Shown here: positions 1-7,847 of the stretch, in pieces
Numbering within the stretch: the stretch's first letter is position 1
How the letters are laid out: each line of letters starts with the position of its first letter
Assembly (NCBI RefSeq): GCF_003994855.1
Contig: NZ_CP034143.1
Location: 57,224-121,223, forward strand
Direction: 5' to 3'
DNA: 64,000 nucleotides
Source of the DNA: Marinobacter sp. NP-4(2019)
GTDB lineage: Bacteria; Pseudomonadota; Gammaproteobacteria; Pseudomonadales; Oleiphilaceae
The notes under the pieces: model-generated
The model's input: the letters and a program-made list of their open reading frames with translations, nothing else
Database searches by the model: none
Told to the model about the DNA's origin: nothing
Translations under genes and position numbers: made by a program

Positions 1-139
1 CCCTGGAGAGTGGGACAAGCTCTCATCTTCGAGGCCCCGTTTACGCTCATTACCCTGGCTTTCGTAGGATCCATTTCTGGTCATTTCACTGGCTCCCGCT
101 GCGCTTACTTGTCCGCAAGTGAATTTCAATTTGTAACAT
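1..139. other. Left-edge segment without a recognisable gene
   Basis: No convincing coding sequence or repeat is visible between the window edge and the end of the first gene. The open frame that runs through it on the plus strand overlaps the minus-strand DUF4262-like gene and resembles no family I know. Confidence 0.4.
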
Positions 140-657
140 TCAGAAGGCCCGACACAGGCCGCCACTCTGATGAGGGAGTTGCACCAGATTGGCCCGAAAA
201 TCCCAATGTCCGTAACCGGTCCTTGCATCAACGAAAACCTGCCTTTTACGGTCTTCCGGGAGATCCAAGAACAGAGGTTTTGGATCTAGCGTTCCGGCTA
301 AGGTGTGCCAATGATCAGTGTTACGAAGCCGATACCTGGCTGCTGTGTACATGGTCAGAAATAACTCCTCCGCATGTGCAGCCGGAGCGGTCTCAATGAG
401 CAGTTCCGGAAACCCAATTTTATCAAAACCCACCGTATAGCTGAGACCATCTACATGCCGGACGTGTAAACCAAAACGTCTAATGGTCGCGCGAATAGCA
501 TTCGCATGCTGTTCCAATCCGTTCTCGAAGCAAGTTAATTCCATCAGCAGCTCTCCATTGACTGTATCAATATCCACCGTACCCCAGTAATCAGAACCGA
601 CAAGGTACCCCGCTGAATGTCATACAGCTTGGCATCTAGCTCAGTCAGTTTCTTCAT
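140..657 (-). pseudogene. DUF4262-like protein, frameshifted near the N-terminus
   Basis: The uninterrupted part (140-577) reads as a 145-residue protein with a block of the type L.YTVGFDKIGFPELLIE, which matches the start of DUF4262 proteins, a family of unknown function common on plasmids. A better N-terminus (MKKLTELDAKLYDIQ) starts at 657 in another frame. The two frames join if the C4 tract at 608-611 (G4 on the coding strand) had one more base, giving about 172 codons with nothing left over. The ATG at 657 overlaps the stop of the small upstream gene (ATGA), suggesting translational coupling. The break may be a sequencing error or a real mutation. The family call is from motif recall only. 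Confidence 0.5.
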
Positions 658-762
658 TGCTGTGTAACCAGGTGCCAGGGATATTCGAACTGCTCTTTAC
701 CTGCCTGCTTCATTTCATCGTGGTTTCGGATGACCCGATCCCAAAAACCAAGACTTAGCCAC
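654..762 (-). pseudogene. Small 35-residue hypothetical protein, frameshifted
   Basis: A GTG at 762 is preceded on the minus strand by GGAGAG at good spacing. The reading MAKSWF then WDRVIRNHDEMKQAGKEQ..., ending VTQQ, becomes continuous if one base is removed from the A5 tract at 743-747. The length (109 bases, 36 codons plus one) fits exactly that correction. The stop overlaps the start of the next gene as ATGA, so the two would form a small operon. No function is recognised. The aromatic and charged composition looks like a real protein, but the evidence is short. Confidence 0.35.
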
Positions 763-997
763 CCTACTCTCCCAGTATAGCATCAAGATGCGATAACCTT
801 CTATTATCGAATCTTGATTTTTAACATAAAAAGAGGCCTTTTTCTTATTTCGTGTTTCTTTTCGTTCGTTTCGTTATACTATTCGTAGCAATGCCCAAAG
901 ATGAATGCCGGAAATTCGAAGAGCGCTAGGGATCAAACTCTGAAAAGTCACTAATTCATTGTTTTTGATCATTTTTTCTGTGTGGAGACTTACTGTC
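763..997. promoter_or_regulatory. Divergent promoter region between the small operon and kfrA-like gene
   Basis: This AT-rich spacer separates two divergent transcription units. On the plus strand it holds a run of TTCG repeats (about 856-873) followed by TATACT at 875-880, a good -10 hexamer about 118 bases before the kfrA-like start. A matching -35 is not obvious. Plasmid KfrA proteins often bind their own promoter, so this is the natural place for autoregulation, but no clear operator palindrome was identified. Confidence 0.35.
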
Positions 998-2038
998 ATG
1001 CCTAGACCAGCCAAAATCACTGAATCAGCCGTCGAATCAGCTGTGGCTGAGCTAAAAAGCACCCATACACCAGTCAACCCTTACCAGGTCCGCAAAATTC
1101 TTGGTGAAGGATCCATCGCCAAAATCGGTTACTTCCTGAAAGCTCTGGGACATACGACGGACTACAGCGCCGAAAAAGACGACCCCCTTACACTGAAGCT
1201 GGTCAACATGCTCAGGCCGGTTGCCCTTGAGCTGGATGAGCAGTCCAAAGAACGAATTCGACAAGCAACCCAACAGCTCAATACCGAGCTAGAAGAAAAA
1301 GCTACTCTGGTAAGCAGTTTGGAGCGCCAGCTCGGGGACAAGCAGTCAGTAATCGACGAGTTTGAAGCAAAGTTAGAAAAAGCTATTGCGGAGAGGGATC
1401 TCAGTCGCGATAAGAGTCAAAAACTTGAAGTAGAGCTCGCCAGACTTGAGGAGAAAGTGATCCAACAAGCTGAGCAATTAGAAGCCGCAAAATCAGTAAT
1501 ACAGCAGAAGGAATCTGAAACGGCCGAAGCTCGCAACGAAATGAGAATCATCATTAAAGACAACAACATCGCGCGCCAGGCTATGCAGGAGAATCACGAG
1601 GCGGAAATCAAGATATACAAAGAAGAGCTGGATAAACGCAGTGAAGATTACAGTGCCCTTTCAGCAGAACTGGAAGCAGCCCGTTCAAGCAGCGAATCTC
1701 TACAGGAAAAGATACGTCAGCAAGTAATCGAAAAAGAAGCCGCCAATGGCGAAGTTGAAAGCTTGAAGTCCGAAGTCGTCAATAGGGAGCAGCAGATAGC
1801 ATCCCTCAGAGAGCAAGTTAAGAAGGTCGAGCAACGTCTCTCTAAAGAACGCGATTCGCACCAGCTCGAAAAACAAGAATCCCAACAAGAGCTTTCTGCA
1901 ATCAAGGCTCGTAACGTATCGCTGTCCAACGACAATACACGGCTAGAGAATGATTGCGCCTTTCTTCGGTCTTTGATTGAGAAGTTTCAGATCTCTAGTG
2001 ATCAGACCAAAGACACTTCAGAAGACAGACGACCATAG
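998..2038 (+). CDS. KfrA-like coiled-coil DNA-binding protein
   Basis: The first 50 or so residues (MPRPAKITESAVESAVAELK, then a Q-V-R-K-I-L-G-E-G-S-x-x-K-I-G-Y stretch) match the KfrA_N helix-turn-helix domain. The rest to residue 346 is an almost continuous alpha-helical coiled coil rich in E, K, Q and A. Such proteins bind DNA through the N-terminus and multimerise through the coil; on broad-host-range plasmids they help partition and repress their own gene. The start at 998 is chosen because GGAG lies ten bases upstream; an in-frame ATG at 959 lacks a ribosome site and would add a hydrophobic stretch outside the domain. The gene stands alone. A related phage or ICE coiled-coil protein with the same N-domain cannot be excluded. 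Confidence 0.75.
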   Translation: MPRPAKITESAVESAVAELKSTHTPVNPYQVRKILGEGSIAKIGYFLKALGHTTDYSAEKDDPLTLKLVNMLRPVALELDEQSKERIRQATQQLNTELEEKATLVSSLERQLGDKQSVIDEFEAKLEKAIAERDLSRDKSQKLEVELARLEEKVIQQAEQLEAAKSVIQQKESETAEARNEMRIIIKDNNIARQAMQENHEAEIKIYKEELDKRSEDYSALSAELEAARSSSESLQEKIRQQVIEKEAANGEVESLKSEVVNREQQIASLREQVKKVEQRLSKERDSHQLEKQESQQELSAIKARNVSLSNDNTRLENDCAFLRSLIEKFQISSDQTKDTSEDRRP

Positions 2039-2104
2039 CCGGTAGAGCACACATCAGCGGGTAAATAAAACGCACCTTACCTTAGAACTGCTCCTAGACT
2101 TCAA

Positions 2105-2140
2105 TACACCGGAGTGATCTCAGACCATGACACTCCGGGC
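2105..2140. terminator. Hairpin after the kfrA-like gene
   Basis: CCGGAGTG at 2109-2116 pairs with CACTCCGG at 2131-2138 across a 14-base loop. It lies between two converging genes and could end both, but no T tract follows, so a Rho-independent function is uncertain. Confidence 0.35.
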
Positions 2141-2182
2141 CTCCACAACTACTTTGTAAGCGCCCTTTTAGAATCGGTTCTT

Positions 2183-2755
2183 TCACTCTAAATTTCTGAG
2201 CTGGTCTCGAATAATTGCTCTGATGTAGCTATTGGGACAGTTGGTTTGGTAAGGATCCGTAAAGTCATTGACGAACGCATTCGTTATCTGGCTGATCCGA
2301 TCCAGTTCGTCTGTTGAGAGATCGTTGAATAATTCTCCACTTTCCTCATGAATCAGAGACATTACAACATAGGCAGCTTTCTCTCGCTTCACCTTCGCTT
2401 GACTATCCAGGGTATTGAGCTCTTCCTGTGAGATGGCTGACTGGAATGGGTAAAAACCGCCGACTTTCCACCAGGTTTTCAGGTGTTTTTCGTCAAAATT
2501 GATCGGATATTTCTTTTTAAGTGCATCAAGAACGAGACCGATCTTCCTCATCGGTGGCGCATTCTCGGAAAACCAACCACGGACAGCGCCATAGGAAAGG
2601 TCTCCAAAATGCTCTGGGCTTGCTTGAACCAGATAGTTATGGAGATCAGTGATTTTCCCTCGATTTTTTTCGAAGCCAATCTGAGCGAGAAGATGTTCCA
2701 AGCGCGATCCAGGGGTCTGGAACTGCTCGGCGTTGTCCTTTTCCATGACGACCAT
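2183..2755 (-). CDS. Hypothetical protein with a repressor-like N-terminal half
   Basis: The protein has 190 residues and no family I can name with certainty. Residues about 15-80 (LEHLLAQIGF, then LSYGAVRGWFSENAPPMRKIGLVLDAL) have the rhythm of a helix-turn-helix of the phage CI/XRE type, where a GAVRGWF-like turn leads into a recognition helix. The second half is mixed helical and charged. It converges with the kfrA-like gene. An N-terminal ATG at 2755 is used; a second in-frame ATG three codons on (2746, MEKDN) is equally possible. A regulatory role is inference. Confidence 0.55.
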   Translation of the reverse strand: MVVMEKDNAEQFQTPGSRLEHLLAQIGFEKNRGKITDLHNYLVQASPEHFGDLSYGAVRGWFSENAPPMRKIGLVLDALKKKYPINFDEKHLKTWWKVGGFYPFQSAISQEELNTLDSQAKVKREKAAYVVMSLIHEESGELFNDLSTDELDRISQITNAFVNDFTDPYQTNCPNSYIRAIIRDQLRNLE

Positions 2756-3009
2756 TATAAGATTCGTTCTTGTTGCCTTGGCCGGTTACAGTCCAGCGCT
2801 AATTCTCGATATTAGTGATTAGTGTCGCGGGTCGTAAAAATATGACATTGAAAACAATACGCCAGAATTTTTCGTCAGTCCATCATGGAAAGTGGTTAAT
2901 CCAATCTTTGGGAGCTAGTTTCCGGCACCTATACGAACTACACCCAGCGATCGCTACTATTCTCCCCTCCCCTCCCCTCAGCACACGATGGCCAAATGCA
3001 AGCCCCCCA
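2756..3009. other. Intergenic spacer with a CCCCT repeat
   Basis: This spacer lies downstream of the relaxase and upstream of the hypothetical regulator, both on the minus strand. A short pyrimidine run of CTCCC units occurs near 2970-2980. No gene, strong hairpin or clear promoter was recognised. Confidence 0.3.
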
Positions 3010-4872
3010 CTAAAGGTGAATTTTGATCGCAGGATTAGCTGCAAAGGCTCTCAAGGATGGGAAACAGGCTCGATTTAGTAAGTAGACCTTCAGTTCACTC
3101 TTTGAACGCTGGCCCTCCACTGAAACGGTCACGATATTTTGTCCATCTGTTCCCCTCTGATGAATATCCAAAACTTCCAGTTCTCGTTGGAGAACTGTGT
3201 AAACCCGCTTATCCCCTGCTCTCTTTTCGTACAGGCGTTTCTTTAGCGAGTTCTTATCGAGGAAGAGATTAAAAATTGCCGGAGTGACCAGTGCAATATG
3301 GCCATCGAGGATGTGGACAGGCGCCTTAGGCTCATTTACCCGAATTTGCCGGCGGGCAATGCCTTTCAATAACCAGGCCAGGAAGTCATTGTCTCTCAAA
3401 ATATCTTCCTGCACTTCACGTTTGGTCTTCCAGTGCTCTACAGCCTTCTCTGAGGTCAAACCGTGAGCTTTGCTTCCTGGTTGAGCTCGAGCCTGCGATT
3501 GTTTTTCCTTGGCCTCTTCAGGTTCCGCACCGCCCTTCTCTTTGTGAGCCGTAGTTATCTTTGAAGTGACAGGACCGGTGGCTACTTTTGGTGCTTTCTG
3601 ATTGTGCTCATTGTTATGGCTTTCTATGCGCAGGTGATCCAAGTGGCCTTCCCCTGCCTCTGGATTTGGTTCAACGACCCGAGATATCTCCAAGGGGGTA
3701 CCATTACGGTCGATTGGCGTGACAGTGCCATCAAACATGTCTGGCTGGCTTGTTGGCCAGATGATCTCGTTTTTAAATCTCAGGAAAGTTAGTTTTTGCT
3801 GCCAATTCTTTCCGTGGTCATTGATTTCAGCGTACCAGACGCTATCTCCATCGGGATTTGGAACAAGGCAGTCGTGGTCATTCAGAATGCCGAAAAGAGT
3901 GACAACATTTTTGGGGATCCCGGAGTGACCTTCGTTGATCAGTTGGATTCGTACTGCCTCCATTGTTGCCTTAGATACCACCCAGGTATCCTGATCGGTA
4001 ACCCAAACTGCGGCGCCTGGTTTGTTTCGCTTGAGGTCGCCATCGTTAACCAGTTTACGGAGTGAAACGATGAGCTTTTCATAGAGTGGGACTGTGTTTG
4101 TGTGGTCAGCTTTCTTGCCGGTATTCGCACCAACGTTCTTTGAAACACTTGCCCCATCAGCAGCACGAACAATTTCTGCGATTACCTGACCTCCAAAAGT
4201 AGAATGTGAAATTGTGCTAAACAACTGTGAAATTAACTCTAGATCCTTGAATAGCCAGGTGGCAGCTTCCTTGGTGAGAAGTCTTGGTAGTAGCGACATC
4301 GCTGATTTCTCATGCAATGTCTTGGCTAGCCGTGTGTTCTCGATTTTTCTTCTGAACCGGTAACGGTACGCAGCACCTGGTGGGATGTTTCCATACCAAG
4401 GGTGCCAAATTTGAAATTGTTTTTCAGGTAACCGGTAGACCACTTCGATATCAGTAACGATTTTGCCTAAATCGTGAGAGAGTATTGCGATCATGGCTGC
4501 GAATCGCCAACGGTCCGCGGACTCCGCAATAGATTCTGGTTCCGCGTTGGGTGGCAGGATGTATCCCTGGGATATGCGGACGCCTGCGTAGAGTGCTTCC
4601 AGAGTGTGATCGATTAATCCGCCTGACTCTGAATGGTGATGGATCTCGGAGGCTGGGACTTCCTGGACTAGCTCGGCGAATTGCTCAATAGCGTAAAGAT
4701 AGTGTTTGTTCCATACTTGCTCCGTGACACTGAACAATCTCTTGACCCTCGAGATAAGCTCAGTCCTTTTTGGCTGTTTTAATAGATCCTTACCTGAAAG
4801 GGCTACTGCGTATTCAGGTGTTTTGGGTTCTGGTGAGCTAGTTAGTTCTTTCCGCATCAATCGTTTAAACAT
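3010..4872 (-). CDS. traI: MOBH-family relaxase, TraI_2 domain
   Basis: This is the DNA-nicking relaxase that would start conjugative transfer at oriT. Residues 1-330 match the TraI_2/MOBH fold: the invariant histidine run at 78-80 (EIHHHSESGG.IDHTLEAL) and the HD metal-binding pair at 133-134 (LSHDLGKI). The C-terminus (about 510-600, VHILDGHIALVTPAIFNLFL) resembles the winged-helix TraI_2_C domain. MOBH enzymes are HD-type phosphohydrolase-like relaxases found on IncHI, IncP-7 and SXT/PFGI-1 elements. The start at 4872 has GGAGG five bases upstream; the longer frame from 4908 lacks a ribosome site. The gene is separated from the T4SS genes by about 11 kb and sits next to the replicon, as on plasmids rather than in most ICEs. 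Confidence 0.85.
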   Translation of the reverse strand: MFKRLMRKELTSSPEPKTPEYAVALSGKDLLKQPKRTELISRVKRLFSVTEQVWNKHYLYAIEQFAELVQEVPASEIHHHSESGGLIDHTLEALYAGVRISQGYILPPNAEPESIAESADRWRFAAMIAILSHDLGKIVTDIEVVYRLPEKQFQIWHPWYGNIPPGAAYRYRFRRKIENTRLAKTLHEKSAMSLLPRLLTKEAATWLFKDLELISQLFSTISHSTFGGQVIAEIVRAADGASVSKNVGANTGKKADHTNTVPLYEKLIVSLRKLVNDGDLKRNKPGAAVWVTDQDTWVVSKATMEAVRIQLINEGHSGIPKNVVTLFGILNDHDCLVPNPDGDSVWYAEINDHGKNWQQKLTFLRFKNEIIWPTSQPDMFDGTVTPIDRNGTPLEISRVVEPNPEAGEGHLDHLRIESHNNEHNQKAPKVATGPVTSKITTAHKEKGGAEPEEAKEKQSQARAQPGSKAHGLTSEKAVEHWKTKREVQEDILRDNDFLAWLLKGIARRQIRVNEPKAPVHILDGHIALVTPAIFNLFLDKNSLKKRLYEKRAGDKRVYTVLQRELEVLDIHQRGTDGQNIVTVSVEGQRSKSELKVYLLNRACFPSLRAFAANPAIKIHL

Positions 4873-5015
4873 AGAGTCCTCCGCAGAGTGATTCTGATCG
4901 AACCCCATTTAAATCTGTACTAAAAAGGGTCGAATCAAGATGACCCAAAACGAAGTGAACGTAATAGCTTGGTGTTAGAACATTGGGCATCTAACCCCCT
5001 ACCCTAGAGTCAGAT

Positions 5016-5336
5016 GTGGCCATCCCGAAACTCGTCCCATTCACTTTGAAGATTGATCCAAAAGACCAGCGGCTGGTTAAGATTCTTTGCGCGAAGGATG
5101 ATTCCATCGATTACCAATACCAGCTTTTGGACTCGGCAGTAGCCTGGGCCTTTGAGCATCGTGTCTCATTGATGCCCATTGCCCCTCAGAGGAATGGTGT
5201 TAGCAAAAGCTACTATATCTGTGAGTCAACGGAATTGTTGATGCATCTGCAGTCTTTCTGGAACTGTAATACCACTCGTGCTCTGCATACGGCCCTGTTT
5301 CATTTTCTTAGAGCTCGAGCGGCTGTTGTTGACTAA
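5016..5336 (+). CDS. Hypothetical 106-residue protein
   Basis: The frame begins with GTG at 5016 and is divergent from the relaxase. The sequence has no signal peptide or membrane segment and no family I recognise; it carries several Cys (LCAKDD, YYICES, FWNCNT) and a basic helical C-terminus (ALHTALFHFLRARAAV). Its place between relaxase and origin would suit an accessory transfer protein or replication helper, but this is only context. A purine-rich AGAG lies a few bases upstream as a weak ribosome site. Confidence 0.45.
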   Translation: MAIPKLVPFTLKIDPKDQRLVKILCAKDDSIDYQYQLLDSAVAWAFEHRVSLMPIAPQRNGVSKSYYICESTELLMHLQSFWNCNTTRALHTALFHFLRARAAVVD

Positions 5337-5595
5337 CGTTCAGTTGTGATCCGTGGCTGCTCTGCCCTGCCCTGCTCAGAAAATTCTTTAATTGATAATG
5401 TCAGAAAATCTTGTAGTTTGTTGCGGAGTATTGTGGATCGTAGATCGGCTTAAAGAAAAAAGCTGACAAGTTTTTTTCTCTGATTATTAAAGACAAAAAC
5501 GGATTAATAACGGGTTAAGAACGGTAGTGCTACGGAAGACCTTGGTTCGATCGGGCCTGTAGGCCTTGTGGGATAACGGTTTAGCGAAGAAACTG

Positions 5596-6212
5596 CTATG
5601 ACAAACCTTAGTAGTTTGCTGCGTGTAACCAGAGTAAAGCGCTCTCTTTAAACGGAGTGGATTGCTCGGGCAAACCTTAGTGTTTTTCTATCTCAAACCC
5701 TAAACACTCAAATTTACACATTCCTATCCACAGGGTATACACATGATACACACAGCTTTGTCCACAAAAATCTACTTAGTAGTTGCCTGATCACTGTCAA
5801 TCTATCAATTTCTATCTCAAACCACAGTAATATTTTCGACATCTATCTCAAACCCTAGTAATTCTCTATCTCCAACCGTAGTAATGGTCCGAGTGTTTTC
5901 TTTAGCTTTGGTTCGACAGCCTCCTTAAAAAAACAATATAAAACAATTAGATAGAGATTTTCTTATAATTTAAAGCATTTTTCCCTGCTATTAAGTGATC
6001 AATCCCCCCAGTTATTTTTTTGCCTCAGAAAATTATCCTCGGACACTTCAATGCTTTTTTAAAGCAATCGATAGTCAACGTCTGCCCTTAGTGTCCCTGG
6101 GATCTGAGCCCAGCAAGCAAGCTATGGTGACTCTAAGACAGGCAAGCCTCCAATCCCTTGTGCGACAAGGGACAAGCCCTGAGGAACAAACTCTATGGCA
6201 AACCCTAGTATT
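5596..6212 (+). repeat. Direct iterons, seven copies
   Basis: Copies start at 5596, 5665, 5688, 5812, 5843, 5866 and 6193. The best copy, 5843-5862, reads CTATCTCAAACCCTAGTAAT; all keep the core CAAACC or CCAACC followed by TAG or close variants. Spacing between neighbours is 23-31 bases in the two tight groups (5665/5688 and 5812/5843/5866), roughly two to three helical turns, and larger elsewhere. The first two copies and the 6193 copy diverge at the left end. Confidence 0.85.
5724..5766 (+). promoter_or_regulatory. DnaA-box-like pair inside oriV
   Basis: CTATCCACA at 5724-5732 and TTGTCCACA at 5758-5766 each differ by one base from the DnaA consensus TTATCCACA and lie between the two iteron groups, the usual arrangement for host DnaA loading next to Rep-bound repeats. 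Confidence 0.6.
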
Positions 6213-6262
6213 GTACTTTTCGCATTAAATAATTCCTGAATTGCTCGATTTTTGGCCTAAAG

Positions 6263-6440
6263 GTTACTCAGGTTTGAGATAGGAGTTTAAATTATGTGGG
6301 TCAGAGTACTAGGGTTTGAGAAAGCAGGCGTGTGGTTAGTTAGCCGTTTGCTTGGGTTTGAGATAGAAGTGTGTTCTTCAGGAAATACTGCAGGCTGGGA
6401 TAGACAAGATTTAAAGCCAAAAAACTATGGTTTGAGATAG
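6263..6440 (-). repeat. Inverted iterons, four copies next to rep
   Basis: The reverse complement of the oriV repeat occurs at 6263-6282, 6305-6324, 6347-6366 and 6421-6440, sharing GGTTTGAGATAG or GGGTTTGAGAAAG. The first three are exactly 42 bases apart, four helical turns. The group lies 67 bases beyond the rep stop codon, so it is not the rep promoter. It could be the incompatibility/handcuffing locus. Confidence 0.8.
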
Positions 6441-6506
6441 AAAAGGCAAGGAGAGGCTTTTGTGATGGTGGTTTCGTAAGGGGCTTACTGGATGGAGTCT
6501 TAGGCT

Positions 6507-7655
6507 TTACTCATCGAAAGGAATCTGATCGATATCTTGGACTGAGTCGTCGCCCTGCCCTGCCCTCGCTTCTGACCACCAACCTTTTTCGTCAGCCTGT
6601 TGATGATCTCGCTTGTCTGAGATCTGGGCCTGTGCTTTTCCAGCAATGCGATTTGCTGTTTTGTTACTGGCCGCTTGCTGCTTTGCAAACTCATTCGTAG
6701 CTCTTAACTCAAACAGCCAGTCGACGATCTTGGCTTTTATCTTCTTTGGTGTGGCTTCATAGCTTTCAATCACCCGCTCAGCGATAAGCTCTTCAAGGAT
6801 GTCCTGCAGGAGCGCTTTATCCTGGTAGAGGTTTTTGTAGGGAGCTTTCATGGCGGCAACCAGGGTTGAAAGTTTGACGCGATACGGGTTCCCCGGCCCG
6901 GCTTGGATCCAGCGATTACACAGCCGCTTATAAATCAAACGTGTGTACTGTCCCTTAAAAGAAAGAGCCTTTTTGTAGTTATAGCGACGGTAGTTTGCTG
7001 TCATGATGATGCTGGTCACCATCGGATGAAAGCAAACAAAGGATTTGGTCTCACCTTTCGTGGCCTTTTCTGCGAAGGCTAGAAATGGGAGGAACGGTGC
7101 AGAAAAGCTGATGGAGCCATCTTCGGCATCGAATTGGAGATGGGCCCGGTTTAGTACGGTGATTGCTTCTCGGATTTCGGAGTAAGAATATTGAACCTTA
7201 CCGTTATTGATCCGTTTGAGCTCTTCATAGACCTCATAAAGGCTGAACTCAATTCCAACTAACTGCTGTCCCTTGCTGTCACCCGAGGTAATTTCATAGG
7301 CTTCTGCCCTTCTCTCTGTGGCGAGCTTTCGAAGTACGTCTTCAATGATCTCTTCTCTGGCTCCAGGTCGCACAAAGACTCTTTTCTTTGTGCCATCGGG
7401 CATAATGCGTTCAATGTTTGCATCGGTGACCGAAACATTAATGATTAAGCCGTTGTACTCCGTTTGCCGCACGAACTCAGTGTCATCCGCAGCAGCTGAG
7501 AGCCGATATTTCTTCTTTTTGTCGTACTCGAATTTTCCTACGGTGTCATAGATCTCGAAGGAATGGCTGTAATTCTGATCTATTAAGGGATCCAACCCGA
7601 AAAGATCAAGCTTCAGCTGAGACTTTTCTTTTTGTTTGAGAACCTTCCTGTCCAT
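6507..7655 (-). CDS. Plasmid replication initiator (Rep)
   Basis: A 382-residue basic protein with the make-up of a winged-helix plasmid initiator: residues about 60-240 hold a mixed beta/alpha domain (LIINVSVTDANIERI, then EFSLYEVYEELKRI), and about 225-330 a second helical DNA-binding domain (YRRYNYKKALSFKGQYTRLIYKRLCNRW). The C-terminal 60 residues are polar and probably disordered. I cannot place it in a named Inc group. Its role is supported mainly by position: its 3' end borders eleven iterons and its 5' end faces parAB. Upstream of the start a near-palindrome TTCCGATATCGAA (about 7689-7701) could be an operator. An alternative reading as another plasmid DNA-binding protein is unlikely in this context. 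Confidence 0.75.
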   Translation of the reverse strand: MDRKVLKQKEKSQLKLDLFGLDPLIDQNYSHSFEIYDTVGKFEYDKKKKYRLSAAADDTEFVRQTEYNGLIINVSVTDANIERIMPDGTKKRVFVRPGAREEIIEDVLRKLATERRAEAYEITSGDSKGQQLVGIEFSLYEVYEELKRINNGKVQYSYSEIREAITVLNRAHLQFDAEDGSISFSAPFLPFLAFAEKATKGETKSFVCFHPMVTSIIMTANYRRYNYKKALSFKGQYTRLIYKRLCNRWIQAGPGNPYRVKLSTLVAAMKAPYKNLYQDKALLQDILEELIAERVIESYEATPKKIKAKIVDWLFELRATNEFAKQQAASNKTANRIAGKAQAQISDKRDHQQADEKGWWSEARAGQGDDSVQDIDQIPFDE

Positions 7656-7847
7656 GTGCCCTTCCGCGTCAAGCTAAGTGTCCGGTATTCCGATATCGAA
7701 CGTCGGATTTTACGAGCCAAAATTATCAATGAATCGTTTGGTTTTGTGTATGTCACCAAAAAGGCATTTTCAAAGGCATTCGGTAACATTAGACTATGAT
7801 TATCCTACATGTATTCTGGATGTCAAATAATCAGGAAGGGTATCAAT
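7656..7847. promoter_or_regulatory. Divergent rep/parA control region
   Basis: This 192-base spacer carries the promoters of rep (minus) and parAB (plus). It contains TTCCGATATCGAA near 7689 and two copies of AAAGGCATTYK in tandem (about 7760-7782). Similar partition promoters are bound by ParA itself through its N-terminal HTH. The assignment of either motif is inference. Confidence 0.4.

Larger units (their letters stand above)
5337..6506. other. oriV: Replication origin region (oriV)
   Basis: This 1.17-kb noncoding region adjoins the rep gene. It has the parts expected of an iteron origin: eleven copies of a 20-bp repeat close to CTATCTCAAACCCTAGTAAT (seven on the plus strand at 5596-6212, four inverted at 6263-6440), two DnaA-box-like sequences, a very AT-rich block at about 5925-6000 suitable for unwinding, and a small hairpin (TCCCTTGT at 6154-6161 with ACAAGGGA at 6165-6172). 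In iteron plasmids the Rep protein binds such repeats to open the origin and to limit copy number by handcuffing. The inverted set next to rep could serve in rep autorepression. Confidence 0.85.

Noticed and set aside
2483..2815. A 110-residue plus-strand frame opposite the hypothetical regulator
   Set aside because: The minus-strand protein has better composition and a plausible domain; the plus frame looks like a shadow.
5995..6228. A 77-residue frame inside oriV
   Set aside because: It runs across an iteron and the AT-rich block and has no coding character.
5596..6440. Repeats considered as a CRISPR array
   Set aside because: Copies are imperfect, occur in both orientations, lack constant spacers and lie beside rep; they are iterons.
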